A DNA stretch of 64,000 bases from Conexibacter woesei Iso977N (GTDB taxonomy: Bacteria > Actinomycetota > Thermoleophilia > Solirubrobacterales > Solirubrobacteraceae): positions 558,001-622,000 of the forward strand of contig NZ_AUKG01000002.1 in assembly GCF_000424625.1 (NCBI RefSeq). The letters run 5' to 3'. The first letter of the stretch is position 1. Every line of letters begins with the position of its first letter. Below the pieces are notes generated by a model. The model was not told the DNA's origin. It made no database searches and saw only the letters and a list, made by a program, of their open reading frames with translations. This document shows positions 35,741 through 44,767 of the stretch, piece by piece. The position numbers and the translations under genes are program-made.

Positions 35741-37273
35741 ATGAGCGCGACGATCAAGGCCATCGATCCCCGGACCGGTGCGAGCAACGCCGAGTACCCG
35801 GAGGGGACCCGCGCCGACGTCGATGCCGCCGTCGCCGCGGCCGCCCGTGTCGCGCACGACCCCGCGCTGGCCGACGCGGACCGCCGCGCCGCGCTGCTGC
35901 GCGGGATCGCCGACGGCCTGGAGCAGCGTCAAGGCGAGGTCATTGCCTTGGCCGGCGCCGAGTCCGGGCTGCCCGAGGCGCGCCTGACCGGCGAGCTGGC
36001 CCGCACCGCCGGGCAGCTGCGCGCGTTCGCCGATGTGATCGCGGCGGGCGACCACCACGACGCGATCATCGACACCGCCAAGCCGGACGCCACGCCGCCG
36101 CAGCCCGACATCCGCCGCACGACGATCCCGATCGGGCCGGTCGCGGTCTTCGGCGCCTCGAACTTCCCGCTCGCGTTCAGCACGGCCGGGGGCGACACCG
36201 CCAGCGCGCTCGCCGCCGGTTGCCCGGTCGTCGTCAAGGGCCACCCGGCGCACCCGGGCACGACGACGCTCGTCGCCGAGATCATCAACAACGCGGTGGC
36301 CGACGCCGGGCTGCCCGAGGGCACGTTCGGCCACGTCCTCGCCGCCTCGCACGACGTCGCGGGTGCGCTCGTCGAGCACCCGGAGATCCGGGCCGTCGCC
36401 TTCACCGGCAGCGGCGCGGGCGGCCGCGCGCTGATGGACCGCGCCGCCGCGCGGCCGGTCCCGATCCCGGTCTACGCCGAGATGGGGTCCTTGAACCCGG
36501 TCGTCGTCACCGAGGCCGCGATCGCCGCCCGGACCGACGCGATCGTCGAGGCGCTGACCGGCGCGATCGCCAACTTCGGCGGCCAGCTCTGCACGAAGCC
36601 GGGCCTCGTCCTGGTCCCGGCGGGCGACGCCGGCAGCGCCTTCACCGCGGCGCTGACCGCCGCGATCGACGCGCGCGACCGCGAGGTCCTGCTCGCCGAC
36701 TCGGTCCGCAACGGCCTGGCTCGCGGCCTGCAGGCGCTGGAGTCCGCGCCCGGCGTGACGAAGCTGACCGACGCCGAGGCGATCGACCGCGGCGCCGGCT
36801 TCCATGCGCGCCCGGCGCTCTACCAGGCCGCGGCCGCCGACCTCGGGATGCTCGACACGCTCGCCGAGGAGCACTTCGGCCCGGCCGCGATCGTGTTGAC
36901 CTACAACTCGATCGACGAGGCCACGACCGCGCTGATCCGGGCCGGCGGCCAGCTGACCGCGACGATCCACGCGCAGCCGCAGGACCACGCCGAGCTGCAG
37001 CCGCTGGTCGACGCCGCGACCCGCGTCGCCGGCCGCGTCGTCTTCGACGGCGTCCCGACCGGCGTGTCGGTGACCTGGGGCATGCACCACGGTGGCCCCT
37101 ACCCGGCGGCCTCCGACGGCGGCGCGCACACCTCGGTCGGGATGACCGCGCTGCGCCGCTTCCGCCGTCCGGTCACCTACCAGGACGCGCCGCAGGAGCT
37201 GCTGCCGCCGGAGCTGCGGGACGGCAACCCCATGAACATCACGCGCCGCGTCGACGGCGTGCTGCGCAGCTAG
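35741..37273 (+). CDS. Alpha-ketoglutarate semialdehyde (2,5-dioxovalerate) dehydrogenase
   Basis: 510 residues, aldehyde dehydrogenase superfamily: N141 (FGASNFPLAFS), K166 (VVVKGHPAHPG), general base E247 (YAEMGSLNP) and nucleophile C284 (FGGQLCTKPG). The FGASNFPLAFSTAGGDTASALAAGCPVVVKGHPAHP block is characteristic of KGSADH. It oxidises the product of the deaminase to 2-oxoglutarate, linking hydroxyproline to the TCA cycle. Transcribed away from the rest of the pathway. No clear ribosome binding site precedes the ATG, which suggests a short or absent leader. Confidence 0.9.
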   Translation: MSATIKAIDPRTGASNAEYPEGTRADVDAAVAAAARVAHDPALADADRRAALLRGIADGLEQRQGEVIALAGAESGLPEARLTGELARTAGQLRAFADVIAAGDHHDAIIDTAKPDATPPQPDIRRTTIPIGPVAVFGASNFPLAFSTAGGDTASALAAGCPVVVKGHPAHPGTTTLVAEIINNAVADAGLPEGTFGHVLAASHDVAGALVEHPEIRAVAFTGSGAGGRALMDRAAARPVPIPVYAEMGSLNPVVVTEAAIAARTDAIVEALTGAIANFGGQLCTKPGLVLVPAGDAGSAFTAALTAAIDARDREVLLADSVRNGLARGLQALESAPGVTKLTDAEAIDRGAGFHARPALYQAAAADLGMLDTLAEEHFGPAAIVLTYNSIDEATTALIRAGGQLTATIHAQPQDHAELQPLVDAATRVAGRVVFDGVPTGVSVTWGMHHGGPYPAASDGGAHTSVGMTALRRFRRPVTYQDAPQELLPPELRDGNPMNITRRVDGVLRS

Positions 37274-37285
37274 CGAAGACGGGCG

Positions 37286-37963
37286 CTAGGCGCCGGGGAC
37301 CAGGTGCGACGTGTCGTTGAAGCTGCGCAGCAGCCAGCGGCCGTCGCCGAAGACGACGAGGTGGGAGATCGACGTGTTCTCGGCATGGACGAACGCCAGC
37401 CGGGGCGCGCCGGTCGCCTGCCGCGCCAGCTCGCCGATCACGCCGCCGTGGACCACGGCGGCGGCGGTGCGTCCGGGCCCGGTCAGCTCGACCACGCGGT
37501 CGATCCCGGTCCGGACGCGCGCGGCGAAGTCGTCGGCGGGCTCGGCGCCGGGGATGACGTCCCAGCGCTGGGTCGCGAAGATCTCGGCGACGAGCGGGTC
37601 GCCCTTGGCGGAGCGGACGCGCAGCTCGCCGCCCTCCCACTCGCCGAGGTGGACCTCGGAGAGCTCCGGGATCGTCGTCGGCTGCAGGCCGGTCGCGTCG
37701 ACCAGCGGCTGCGCGGTCTCGGCGGTCCGGCGCAGCGAGGTGATGAACAACGCGTCCGGCGGCTGCTGGGCCAGCCGGGCGCCGACGAGTTGTGCTTGCT
37801 GTTGCCCGATCGGCGACAGCGCGGGGTCCGCGTGGCCGTCGACCAGCTCGAACGGCTCGCCCGGGATCGCGTCCTGGGACGCGCCGTGGCGGACCAGGAG
37901 GATCTCGGTGGCGTCGGCCGGGAGGGCCCACGACCGCTGCGGATAGCGCTCTTGCTCGGTCAT
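37286..37963 (-). CDS. Histidine phosphatase (phosphoglycerate-mutase-like) family protein
   Basis: 225 residues. Catalytic RHG motif ILLVRHGAS (about residues 22-30), SLRRTAETAQPL and VVHGGVIGELARQ near the end. A complete, apparently active member of the branch that includes phosphatases and mutases; substrate unknown. It is transcribed away from the cobalamin riboswitch, whose promoter begins 13 bp from its start. It could supply alpha-ribazole phosphatase activity, but the opposite orientation gives no support for that. Confidence 0.8.
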   Translation of the reverse strand: MTEQERYPQRSWALPADATEILLVRHGASQDAIPGEPFELVDGHADPALSPIGQQQAQLVGARLAQQPPDALFITSLRRTAETAQPLVDATGLQPTTIPELSEVHLGEWEGGELRVRSAKGDPLVAEIFATQRWDVIPGAEPADDFAARVRTGIDRVVELTGPGRTAAAVVHGGVIGELARQATGAPRLAFVHAENTSISHLVVFGDGRWLLRSFNDTSHLVPGA

Positions 37964-37975
37964 CGGGAGGTCACC

Positions 37976-38003
37976 TTGCCATAGCGCGCCGGGCTGGTAC
38001 TGT
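37976..38003 (+). promoter_or_regulatory. Candidate promoter of the cobalamin operon
   Basis: TTGCCA (37976-37981), 16 nt, then TACTGT (37998-38003), which fits TAnnnT. Transcription would start near 38010, a few bases before the first paired base of the riboswitch. Confidence 0.5.
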
Positions 38004-38016
38004 CCGCCTCGTTCAA

Positions 38017-38128
38017 GCGATGGTGCGGGAAGTCGGTGAGAGTCCGACGCGGTCGCGCCACTGTGACCGGGGGTTCGCTTCGTTGAAGCGCGCACCCCGG
38101 CAAGCCAGGAACTTCACCCGGCCATCGC
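38017..38128 (+). promoter_or_regulatory. Adenosylcobalamin riboswitch aptamer
   Basis: The closing stem P1 is GCGATGG (38017-38023) with CCATCGC (38122-38128). Inside are the family hallmarks: GGTGCGGGAAGTCGGTGAGAG with TCC, GCCACTGTGACC (38057-38068) and the B12 box AAGCCAGGAAC (38102-38112). It precedes the first gene of the 23-gene cobalamin operon and should lower expression when adenosylcobalamin is plentiful. Confidence 0.95.
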
Positions 38129-38144
38129 ATTCAACCCCCTACCA

Positions 38145-38163
38145 CCGGGACGCGAACTCCCGG
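38145..38163 (+). promoter_or_regulatory. Hairpin in the riboswitch expression platform
   Basis: CCGGGA (38145-38150) pairs with TCCCGG (38158-38163). The right arm runs into a GGGGAGG ribosome binding site (38162-38168), so formation of the stem can hide it. This points to translational control. No T-tract follows. Confidence 0.5.
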
Positions 38164-38177
38164 GGAGGTCCTCAGCG

Positions 38178-38219
38178 TTGGTCGACCCCGCAGCACCCCG
38201 TTCGCGCCCGTTGGCGTGA
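38178..38219 (+). CDS. Possible 13-codon leader peptide coupled to the first cobalamin gene
   Basis: A TTG start 9 nt after GGGGAGG opens a frame (LVDPAAPRSRPLA) whose TGA overlaps the GTG of the next gene (GTGA). The next gene has no ribosome binding site of its own, so ribosomes loaded at the riboswitch-controlled site would reach it by translating this short frame. Inferred from spacing only. Confidence 0.3.
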   Translation: MVDPAAPRSRPLA

Positions 38220-38842
38220 GCCTCCGGGTCCTCTTCATCTGCCACGCGGCGACGCCCGACACGCGCCGTGCGGTCTTCGGCGGCGATGGTCCGCTGCTCG
38301 ACGGCGCCGCGCGCCGGGTCGCCGACCTGGCCGCGCACCTACCGCGTGCCCGCGCGGTCGCGCGGTCCGGCGCCGCGTGCTGTGAGGAGACCACCGAGGC
38401 CTTGGGGTTGCTCGACGGCGCGGCCGTCGATCCGGCGGTCGGCGACTGGGACTTCGGGAGCTGGCGGGGGCTGTCGCTGGCCGAGGTCGAGGCCCGCGAT
38501 GCCGAGGGCGTCGTCGCCTGGCGGATGCAGCCCGGCCACGCGCCGCACGGGGGCGAGTCGCTTGTTGATGTCCTTGCTCGCGTCCGCTCGTGGCTGGAGG
38601 CGCTGGACGGCGAGGGCGTCCGGATCGTCGTCACGCACCCGTCGGTGATCCGCGCCGCGGTCGTCTGCGGCCTGGAGGTCCCCGAAGAGGCGTTCTGGAC
38701 GATCGACATCGCGCCCACCTCCGTCACCGAGCTCCGCCGCCGCGGCACCCGCTGGCGCGTCGCCCGCATCAACTGGGAGCCCGCGCTCTTCCGCGACCCG
38801 CGCCCGACCGCCCGCCCGGCACCGGCCGAGGTGCAGGGATGA
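38216..38842 (+). CDS. CobC-like histidine phosphatase, variant RHG motif
   Basis: 208 residues with the histidine-phosphatase layout: LFICHAATPDTRR (residues 6-18), GDWDFGSWRGLSLAEVE (about 83-99) and VVTHPSVIRAAVV (about 140-152). First gene after the riboswitch, so alpha-ribazole phosphatase is the expected role. The catalytic H10 is kept, but the RHG triad reads CHA: the phosphate-binding Arg is a Cys. This may be a weakened or repurposed enzyme. GTG start; overlaps cobS by ATGA. Confidence 0.75.
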   Translation: MSLRVLFICHAATPDTRRAVFGGDGPLLDGAARRVADLAAHLPRARAVARSGAACCEETTEALGLLDGAAVDPAVGDWDFGSWRGLSLAEVEARDAEGVVAWRMQPGHAPHGGESLVDVLARVRSWLEALDGEGVRIVVTHPSVIRAAVVCGLEVPEEAFWTIDIAPTSVTELRRRGTRWRVARINWEPALFRDPRPTARPAPAEVQG

Positions 38843-39573
38843 CCGCGCTCGCCGGACCGCGGCTTGCGGTGTCGTTCCTGACGGTCGTCCCGACGGGGCG
38901 GGTCGAGATCGCCGATGGGGCGTGGCTCGCGCGCGCCGCGGTGTGGTTCCCGGTGGTCGGCGCCGTTGTTGGTGGTGTTGCTGCTGGCACGGTGGCGCTG
39001 GGCGATGCGGCGGGGTTGTCGCCGGCGGTCTCCGGCGCCGTGGCGATCGCGGTGGCGATCGCCTTCACGCGCGGGCTGCACGAGGACGGGCTGGCCGACA
39101 CGGCCGACGGGCTCGGCGTCCACGGGACGCGGGAGCGGCGGCTGGCGGCGATGAAGGACTCGGCGGTCGGCGCGCACGGCGCGCTGGCGATGGCGGTCGC
39201 GGTGCTGCTCGCGGCGCTCGCGCTGGCGTCGCTCGATGCCACTCACGCTGCTCGCGCGCTGGTCGCCGCGCATGTCGCGTCGCGTGCCGCGATGGTCCTG
39301 GCCGCCGCGCTGCTGCCGCCCGCGAGCGCGACGGGGCTGGGGCGCGGGCTCGCCGTCTCGGCGACGGCGGCCGGAGTGGCGGCGCTGCTCGGAGCGGCCA
39401 CGCTCGTCGTCGCGGGGACGCCCGTCGCGCTGCTCGCGGCCGCGGTCGCGCTGGTCGCCGCGCTCGGCATCCAGCGGCGCGCGTTCGGCGGCCGGACGGG
39501 CGACACGCTCGGCGCCACCGGCAAGCTCGTCGAGGTGGTCGTGTTGATCGCGCTCTCGGGGGCGTGGTCGTGA
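38839..39573 (+). CDS. cobS: Adenosylcobinamide-GDP ribazoletransferase (cobalamin synthase) CobS
   Basis: 244 residues and about seven membrane helices. The signature TRGLHEDGLADTADGLG (about residues 75-91), with its acidic metal-binding residues, is diagnostic. It joins adenosylcobinamide-GDP to alpha-ribazole(-phosphate) in the membrane, the last step of cobalamin assembly. ATGA and GTGA overlaps tie it to the neighbours. Confidence 0.93.
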   Translation: MTALAGPRLAVSFLTVVPTGRVEIADGAWLARAAVWFPVVGAVVGGVAAGTVALGDAAGLSPAVSGAVAIAVAIAFTRGLHEDGLADTADGLGVHGTRERRLAAMKDSAVGAHGALAMAVAVLLAALALASLDATHAARALVAAHVASRAAMVLAAALLPPASATGLGRGLAVSATAAGVAALLGAATLVVAGTPVALLAAAVALVAALGIQRRAFGGRTGDTLGATGKLVEVVVLIALSGAWS

Positions 39574-41129
39574 GCGGGGCGCTGCTCGTCTGCGGCACGG
39601 CGTCGGACGCCGGCAAGTCGCTGGTCACCGCCGGCATCTGCCGCTCGCTCGCGCGGCGCGGCGTGCGGGTCGCGCCGTTCAAGGCCCAGAACATGGCCAA
39701 CAACTCGGCGGTCACGGCGTCCGGTGCCGAGATCGGGCGTGCGCAGGCGATGCAGGCCGCCGCCTGCGGGATCGAGCCCGAGGCCGCGATGAACCCCGTG
39801 TTGATCAAGCCCGCGGGGGAGACGTCGTCGCAGGTCCTGCTGATGGGCAGGCCCTACGCCAACGCGACCGCGCGCTCCTACCAGGAGCTGAAGGCGTCGC
39901 TGGAGCAGCCGGTGCTCGACGCGCTCTCGGGTCTGCGCGAACGCTTCGACGCGGTCATCTGCGAGGGCGCCGGCTCGCCCGCCGAGATCAACCTCCGCAG
40001 CCGCGACCTCGCCAACATGGGCCTCGCGCGCGCCGCCGACCTCCCGGTCCTGCTCGTCGGCGACATCGACCGCGGCGGCGTCTTCGCCCAGCTCGTCGGC
40101 ACGCTCGCGGTCCTCGACGCCGCCGACCAGCGTCACATCGCGGCGTTCCTCATCAACAAGTTCCGCGGCGACGCGACGGTCCTGGCGCCCGGCCTCGACA
40201 TGCTCCACGACCTCACCGGCCGCTGCTCGCTCGGCACGCTGCCGTGGCGCGAGGGCCTGTGGCTCGACGCCGAGGACTCGCTGGCGCTCCAAGCACCCCA
40301 ACTCGCTCCGGCGCCGCCGGTCGGGGCCGACACGCTCGACGTCGCCGTCGTGCGCCTGCGCCACATCTCGAACTTCACCGACGTGGACGCGCTCGCCGCC
40401 GAGCCCGGCGTCGGCGTGCGCTTCACGCGCTCCGCGGTCGACGTCGAGCGCGCCGACCTCGTGGTCATCCCGGGGTCGAAGGCGACCGTCGCCGACCTGC
40501 AGCAGCTGCGCGCCGACGGCCTCGACCGCGCGCTGCTCCGCCGCGCACGCGCGGGCGCGCCGATCCTCGGCGTCTGCGGCGGCTACCAACTCCTGGGGGA
40601 ACGCATCAGCGACGACGTCGAGTCGCGCGCGGGCGTTGTCGATGGCCTTGGGTTGCTCCCCATCGCCACGACGTTCCACCCCAACAAGCTGCTGCGCCGC
40701 CAGAGCGGGACCGGGGCCGCGGCCCCGCTCGGCGGCGCGGCCGTCTCCGGCTACGAGATCCGGCACGGCGATCCTCAGCCCGTCGCCGCCGGATCCGTAG
40801 CCGGAGAGCCGCTGATCACGACCGCGTCCGGCGAGCCCGAGGGCTGGCTCACCGGCGCGGTCGCCGGGACCTCCTGGCACGGCCTGCTCGAGGGCGACGC
40901 GGTCCGCCGCGCGCTCCTGCGCTGGGTCGCCGACGCCCGCGGCCGGGACTGGCTGCCGGGCGACGTCCCGTTCGCCGCCGTCCGCGAGCGCCGCCTCGAC
41001 GTTCTCGGCGACCTCATCGACGAGCACGTCGACCGCGACGCGCTCGACGCGCTGCTGGCCGGCGGCGTTCCCGAAGGCCTTCCGACCCTCGACCTCCACC
41101 GGAGGACCACCGCATGCTCCGCGTCCTGA
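39570..41129 (+). CDS. cobQ: Adenosylcobyric acid synthase CobQ
   Basis: 519 residues: N-terminal ATP-grasping domain with CGTASDAGKS (8-17) and APFKAQNMANNS, C-terminal class I glutamine amidotransferase with nucleophile in LGVCGGYQLLG and His in SWHGLLEG. It amidates the b, d, e and g side chains of adenosylcobyrinic acid a,c-diamide using glutamine and ATP. GTG start overlapping the cobS stop; the end overlaps cobN by 16 nt. Confidence 0.95.
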   Translation: MSGALLVCGTASDAGKSLVTAGICRSLARRGVRVAPFKAQNMANNSAVTASGAEIGRAQAMQAAACGIEPEAAMNPVLIKPAGETSSQVLLMGRPYANATARSYQELKASLEQPVLDALSGLRERFDAVICEGAGSPAEINLRSRDLANMGLARAADLPVLLVGDIDRGGVFAQLVGTLAVLDAADQRHIAAFLINKFRGDATVLAPGLDMLHDLTGRCSLGTLPWREGLWLDAEDSLALQAPQLAPAPPVGADTLDVAVVRLRHISNFTDVDALAAEPGVGVRFTRSAVDVERADLVVIPGSKATVADLQQLRADGLDRALLRRARAGAPILGVCGGYQLLGERISDDVESRAGVVDGLGLLPIATTFHPNKLLRRQSGTGAAAPLGGAAVSGYEIRHGDPQPVAAGSVAGEPLITTASGEPEGWLTGAVAGTSWHGLLEGDAVRRALLRWVADARGRDWLPGDVPFAAVRERRLDVLGDLIDEHVDRDALDALLAGGVPEGLPTLDLHRRTTACSAS

Positions 41130-44100
41130 GCCACGCCGACACCGACCTCCTCGCGATCACCCGCGCGCGCGCCGACCTGCCCGACGGCTTCCCGGAGGTG
41201 CGCGTCGCCAACCCGGCCGCGATCGACGACCTAGACGCGCTGCTCGACGGCGCGCGCGTCGTGGTCGTCCGCCTGCTCGGCGGCCGCCGCTCGTGGGAGG
41301 ACGGGGTGGAGACGCTGCGCGCCCGGTCGGCCGCGGAGGACGGCGGCTTCGCGCTGATCCTGCTCGGCGGCGAGCCGCAGCCCGACGCCGAGCTGGCCGA
41401 GCTGTCGCACGCGCCCGCGGGCGCGCTCGCGCAGACCTTCGAGTACCTCCGCCACGGCGGCGTGACCAACGCCACCAACCTGCTCCGCTTCCTTGCCGAC
41501 ACGTTCCTGCTGGAGGGCCACGGCTTCGACGACCCGGTCGCGTTGGAGGAGCACGGCGGCTACGAGCCGCAGGGCGTCGAGGCTCCCGCCGGCGCGGGCG
41601 GGCCGCGCGTCGGCATCGTCTTCTACCGCTCGCACCTCGCGGCCGGGAACACCGCGTTCGTCGACGAGCTGGCGCGCGCGGTCGTCGCGGCGGGCGGCAC
41701 GCCGACGTGCGTCTGGGCGCAGTCGCTGCGGCCCGACGCCGACGGCAGGATCCACGTGCTGGAAGAGCTCCAAGACAACGTGGATGCCTTGATCGTCACC
41801 GTGCTCGCCTCCGGCGGCTCGACCGCCGCCGACGAGGGCGCCTGGCGCGCCGACGCGCTGGCCGCGCTCGGCGTCCCGGTGATCCAGGCGGTCTGCGTCA
41901 CGCGCTCGCGCGCCGCGTGGGCCGAGTCGCCCGCGGGCCTGAGCCCGATGGACGTCGCGATGCAGGTCGCGATCCCGGAGTTCGACGGCCGCCTGCTCGG
42001 CGGCGTCGTGTCGTTCAAGGAACCGCACCCGGACTTCGAGGGCGTCGCGTCCTACGTGCCGGACGCCGAGCGCTGCGCGGCGGTCGCGGGGCTCACGGTC
42101 CGGATCGCGCGCCTGCGCGACCTGCCGCCGGCCGAGCGCAAGGTGGTGGTGATGCTCTCCGCCTTCCCGACCAAGCACGGGCGGATCGGCAACGCGGTCG
42201 GGCTCGACACGCCGGCCTCGGGCGTCGCGCTGCTGGAGGCGATGCGCGACGTCGGGTACCAAGTCAATGCGATTGCCGAGGACGGCGACGCGCTGATCCA
42301 CGGGCTGATCGCCGCGGGCGGCTACGACCCGGACCACCTGACCGACGCGCAGCTCGCCGCCGCCGTCGCGCGCCTGCCGGTCGCGCAGTACCTGGAGTGG
42401 TTCGAGGAGCTGCCCGAGGACCTCAAGTCCTCCATGATCGACACGTGGGGCCCGCCGCCCGGCACGCAGTGGCGCGACGGCGACGACCTCGTGCTCGCGG
42501 GCATCGACCTCGGCGGCGTGTTCGTCGCGATCCAGCCGCCGCGCGGCTACGGCGAGGACCCGAGCGCGATCTACCACGACCCCGAGCTGGCGCCGTCGCA
42601 CCACTACCTCGCGTCGTACTGGTGGCTGGACCGCGTCTGGGGCGCCGACGCGCTCGTGCACCTCGGCAAGCACGGCACGCTGGAGTGGCTGCCGGGCAAG
42701 TCGGTGGGGTTGAGCGACGCCTGCGCGCCCGACGCCGCGCTCGGCACGCTGCCGGTCGTCTACCCGTTCGTCGTCAACGACCCGGGCGAGGGCGTCCAGG
42801 CCAAGCGGCGCATGCACGCGACGATCGTCGACCACCTGATCCCGCCGATGGCGCGGGCCGGGACGCACGACGAGCTGGCCGCGCTCGAGGACCTGCTGGA
42901 CGAGTACGCGCGGATGGAGGCGCTGGACCCGTCGAAGCTCCCGGCGCTCGGCACGCGGATCTGGGAGGCGCTACTGGCCGCGAACCTTCACAAGGACCTT
43001 GGGTTGGACGACGCGGGCGCGCCCGAGGACGATGACGCGATCGGCACGGTCATCGAGCACCTCGACACGTACCTCTGCGAGGTCAAGGACCTCCAGGTCC
43101 GCGACGGCCTCCATGTGCTGGGCCTTGCGCCCGAGGGCGAGGCGCTGCGCAACCTCGTCGCGGCGATCATGCGGCTGCCCAACAGGGACGTCCCCGCGCT
43201 GCGGCGGGCGATCGGGCGGTCGCGGGATCTCGATGAGCTTGCGTTGATCGAGGCCGGCGACCGCGTCGTGCTGGATCGGCTGGACGCCGCGCAGGACATG
43301 GTGCTCGACGCGCTCTCGGCGCGCGAGTGGGACGTCGCCGCGGTCGCCGAGGTCGCGTCCAACGTCCTCGACACCGACGCGCCGGACGTCCTGGCGGCGC
43401 TGCGCTTCGCGGCCGGCGACCTCGTCCCGCGCCTGCGGGCGAGCGGCGGTGAGATCGACGCCGTGTTGAAGGCCTTGAGCGGCGGCTTCGTCGATGCCGG
43501 CCCGTCGGGCTCGCCGACGCGCGGGCGGGTCGACGTCCTGCCGACCGGGCGCAACTTCTACGGCGTCGACCCGAAGGCGCTGCCGAGCGAGCTGTCGTGG
43601 GACGTCGGCGTGCGCCTCGGCGACGCGCTGCTCGAGCGACATGGAGAAGAAGACGGCCGCCATCCCGAGACCGTCGGGATCGTCGTCTGGGGCACGGCCG
43701 CGATGCGCACGCACGGCGACGACGTCGCCGAGATCCTGCACCTGCTCGGCGTCCGGCCGGTCTGGAACCCGGACACGCGGCGGGTCACCGGCATCGAGGT
43801 GGTGTCCTTGGAGGAGCTGGGGCGCCCGCGGATCGACGTGGTCGTCCGGATCTCCGGCTTCTTCCGGGACGCGTTCCCGCACCTGGTGTCCCTGATCGAC
43901 GACGCGGTGACGACGGTCGCCGCGCTCGACGAGAGCGACGACGACAACTACGTCCGCAAGCACGCGCGCGCCGACGCCGAGCGCCTGGCCGAGGAGCTGG
44001 GCGAGCGCGGCGCCTGGCGGCGCTCGACCGCGCGCGTCTTCGGGTCCCGGCCGGGCTCGTACGGCGCCGGGCTGCTGGAGCTGATCGACGCGCGCAACTG

Positions 44101-44767
44101 GCGCGACGACGCGGACCTCGCCGCGGTCTACGAGGCGTGGGGCGGGCACGCGTACGGCGCGGGCCTGGACGGGGTCGAGGCGCGCGGCGCGGTCCGCGAC
44201 TGCTTCGCGCGGATCGAGGTCGCGGTCAAGAACATCGACAACCGCGAGCACGACCTGTTCGACTCCGACGGCTACTTCCAGTACCACGGCGGGATGGTCG
44301 CGGCGGTGCGGGCGCTGTCCGGCCGTGGCCCGAAGGCGTGGGTCGGCGACAGCGCCGACCCGGCGCATGTCCGCGCGCTGTCGCTGGCCGAGGAGGCGCG
44401 GCGCGTGTTCCGCGCCCGCGTGACGAACCCGCGCTGGATCGGCGCGATGGTCCGCCACGGCTACAAGGGCGCGTTCGAGCTGGCCGCGACCGTCGACTAC
44501 CTGTTCGGCTACGACGCCACGACCGGCGTCGTCGACGACTGGATGTACGAGGCGATCAGCGACAAGTACGTCCGCGACCCGGACGTCGGCGAGTTCTTGA
44601 GGAAGTCGAACCCGTGGGCGCTGCACGCGATGGCCGAGCGGCTGCTGGAGGCCGCCGACCGCGGCCTCTGGGCGGAGCCGGAGGCGGGGACGCTGGACGC
44701 GCTCCGCGGCGCGGTGCTGGATGTTGAAGAACAACTCGAAGAGGCTGGAGAGGGCGCGCAGGCATGA
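41114..44767 (+). CDS. cobN: Cobaltochelatase large subunit CobN
   Basis: 1,217 residues, the expected size. Landmarks include EYLRHGGVTNATNLLRFL (about residue 112), RKVVVMLSAFPTKHGRIGNAVGLDTPAS (about 345), a DALVHLGKHGTLEWLPGKSVGLS block (about 512) and DNREHDLFDSDGYFQYHGGM (about 1040). CobN inserts cobalt late, into hydrogenobyrinic acid a,c-diamide, in the oxygen-dependent route, with help from an AAA+/VWA partner encoded two genes downstream. GGAGGA lies upstream of its ATG inside cobQ. Confidence 0.95.
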   Translation: MLRVLSHADTDLLAITRARADLPDGFPEVRVANPAAIDDLDALLDGARVVVVRLLGGRRSWEDGVETLRARSAAEDGGFALILLGGEPQPDAELAELSHAPAGALAQTFEYLRHGGVTNATNLLRFLADTFLLEGHGFDDPVALEEHGGYEPQGVEAPAGAGGPRVGIVFYRSHLAAGNTAFVDELARAVVAAGGTPTCVWAQSLRPDADGRIHVLEELQDNVDALIVTVLASGGSTAADEGAWRADALAALGVPVIQAVCVTRSRAAWAESPAGLSPMDVAMQVAIPEFDGRLLGGVVSFKEPHPDFEGVASYVPDAERCAAVAGLTVRIARLRDLPPAERKVVVMLSAFPTKHGRIGNAVGLDTPASGVALLEAMRDVGYQVNAIAEDGDALIHGLIAAGGYDPDHLTDAQLAAAVARLPVAQYLEWFEELPEDLKSSMIDTWGPPPGTQWRDGDDLVLAGIDLGGVFVAIQPPRGYGEDPSAIYHDPELAPSHHYLASYWWLDRVWGADALVHLGKHGTLEWLPGKSVGLSDACAPDAALGTLPVVYPFVVNDPGEGVQAKRRMHATIVDHLIPPMARAGTHDELAALEDLLDEYARMEALDPSKLPALGTRIWEALLAANLHKDLGLDDAGAPEDDDAIGTVIEHLDTYLCEVKDLQVRDGLHVLGLAPEGEALRNLVAAIMRLPNRDVPALRRAIGRSRDLDELALIEAGDRVVLDRLDAAQDMVLDALSAREWDVAAVAEVASNVLDTDAPDVLAALRFAAGDLVPRLRASGGEIDAVLKALSGGFVDAGPSGSPTRGRVDVLPTGRNFYGVDPKALPSELSWDVGVRLGDALLERHGEEDGRHPETVGIVVWGTAAMRTHGDDVAEILHLLGVRPVWNPDTRRVTGIEVVSLEELGRPRIDVVVRISGFFRDAFPHLVSLIDDAVTTVAALDESDDDNYVRKHARADAERLAEELGERGAWRRSTARVFGSRPGSYGAGLLELIDARNWRDDADLAAVYEAWGGHAYGAGLDGVEARGAVRDCFARIEVAVKNIDNREHDLFDSDGYFQYHGGMVAAVRALSGRGPKAWVGDSADPAHVRALSLAEEARRVFRARVTNPRWIGAMVRHGYKGAFELAATVDYLFGYDATTGVVDDWMYEAISDKYVRDPDVGEFLRKSNPWALHAMAERLLEAADRGLWAEPEAGTLDALRGAVLDVEEQLEEAGEGAQA

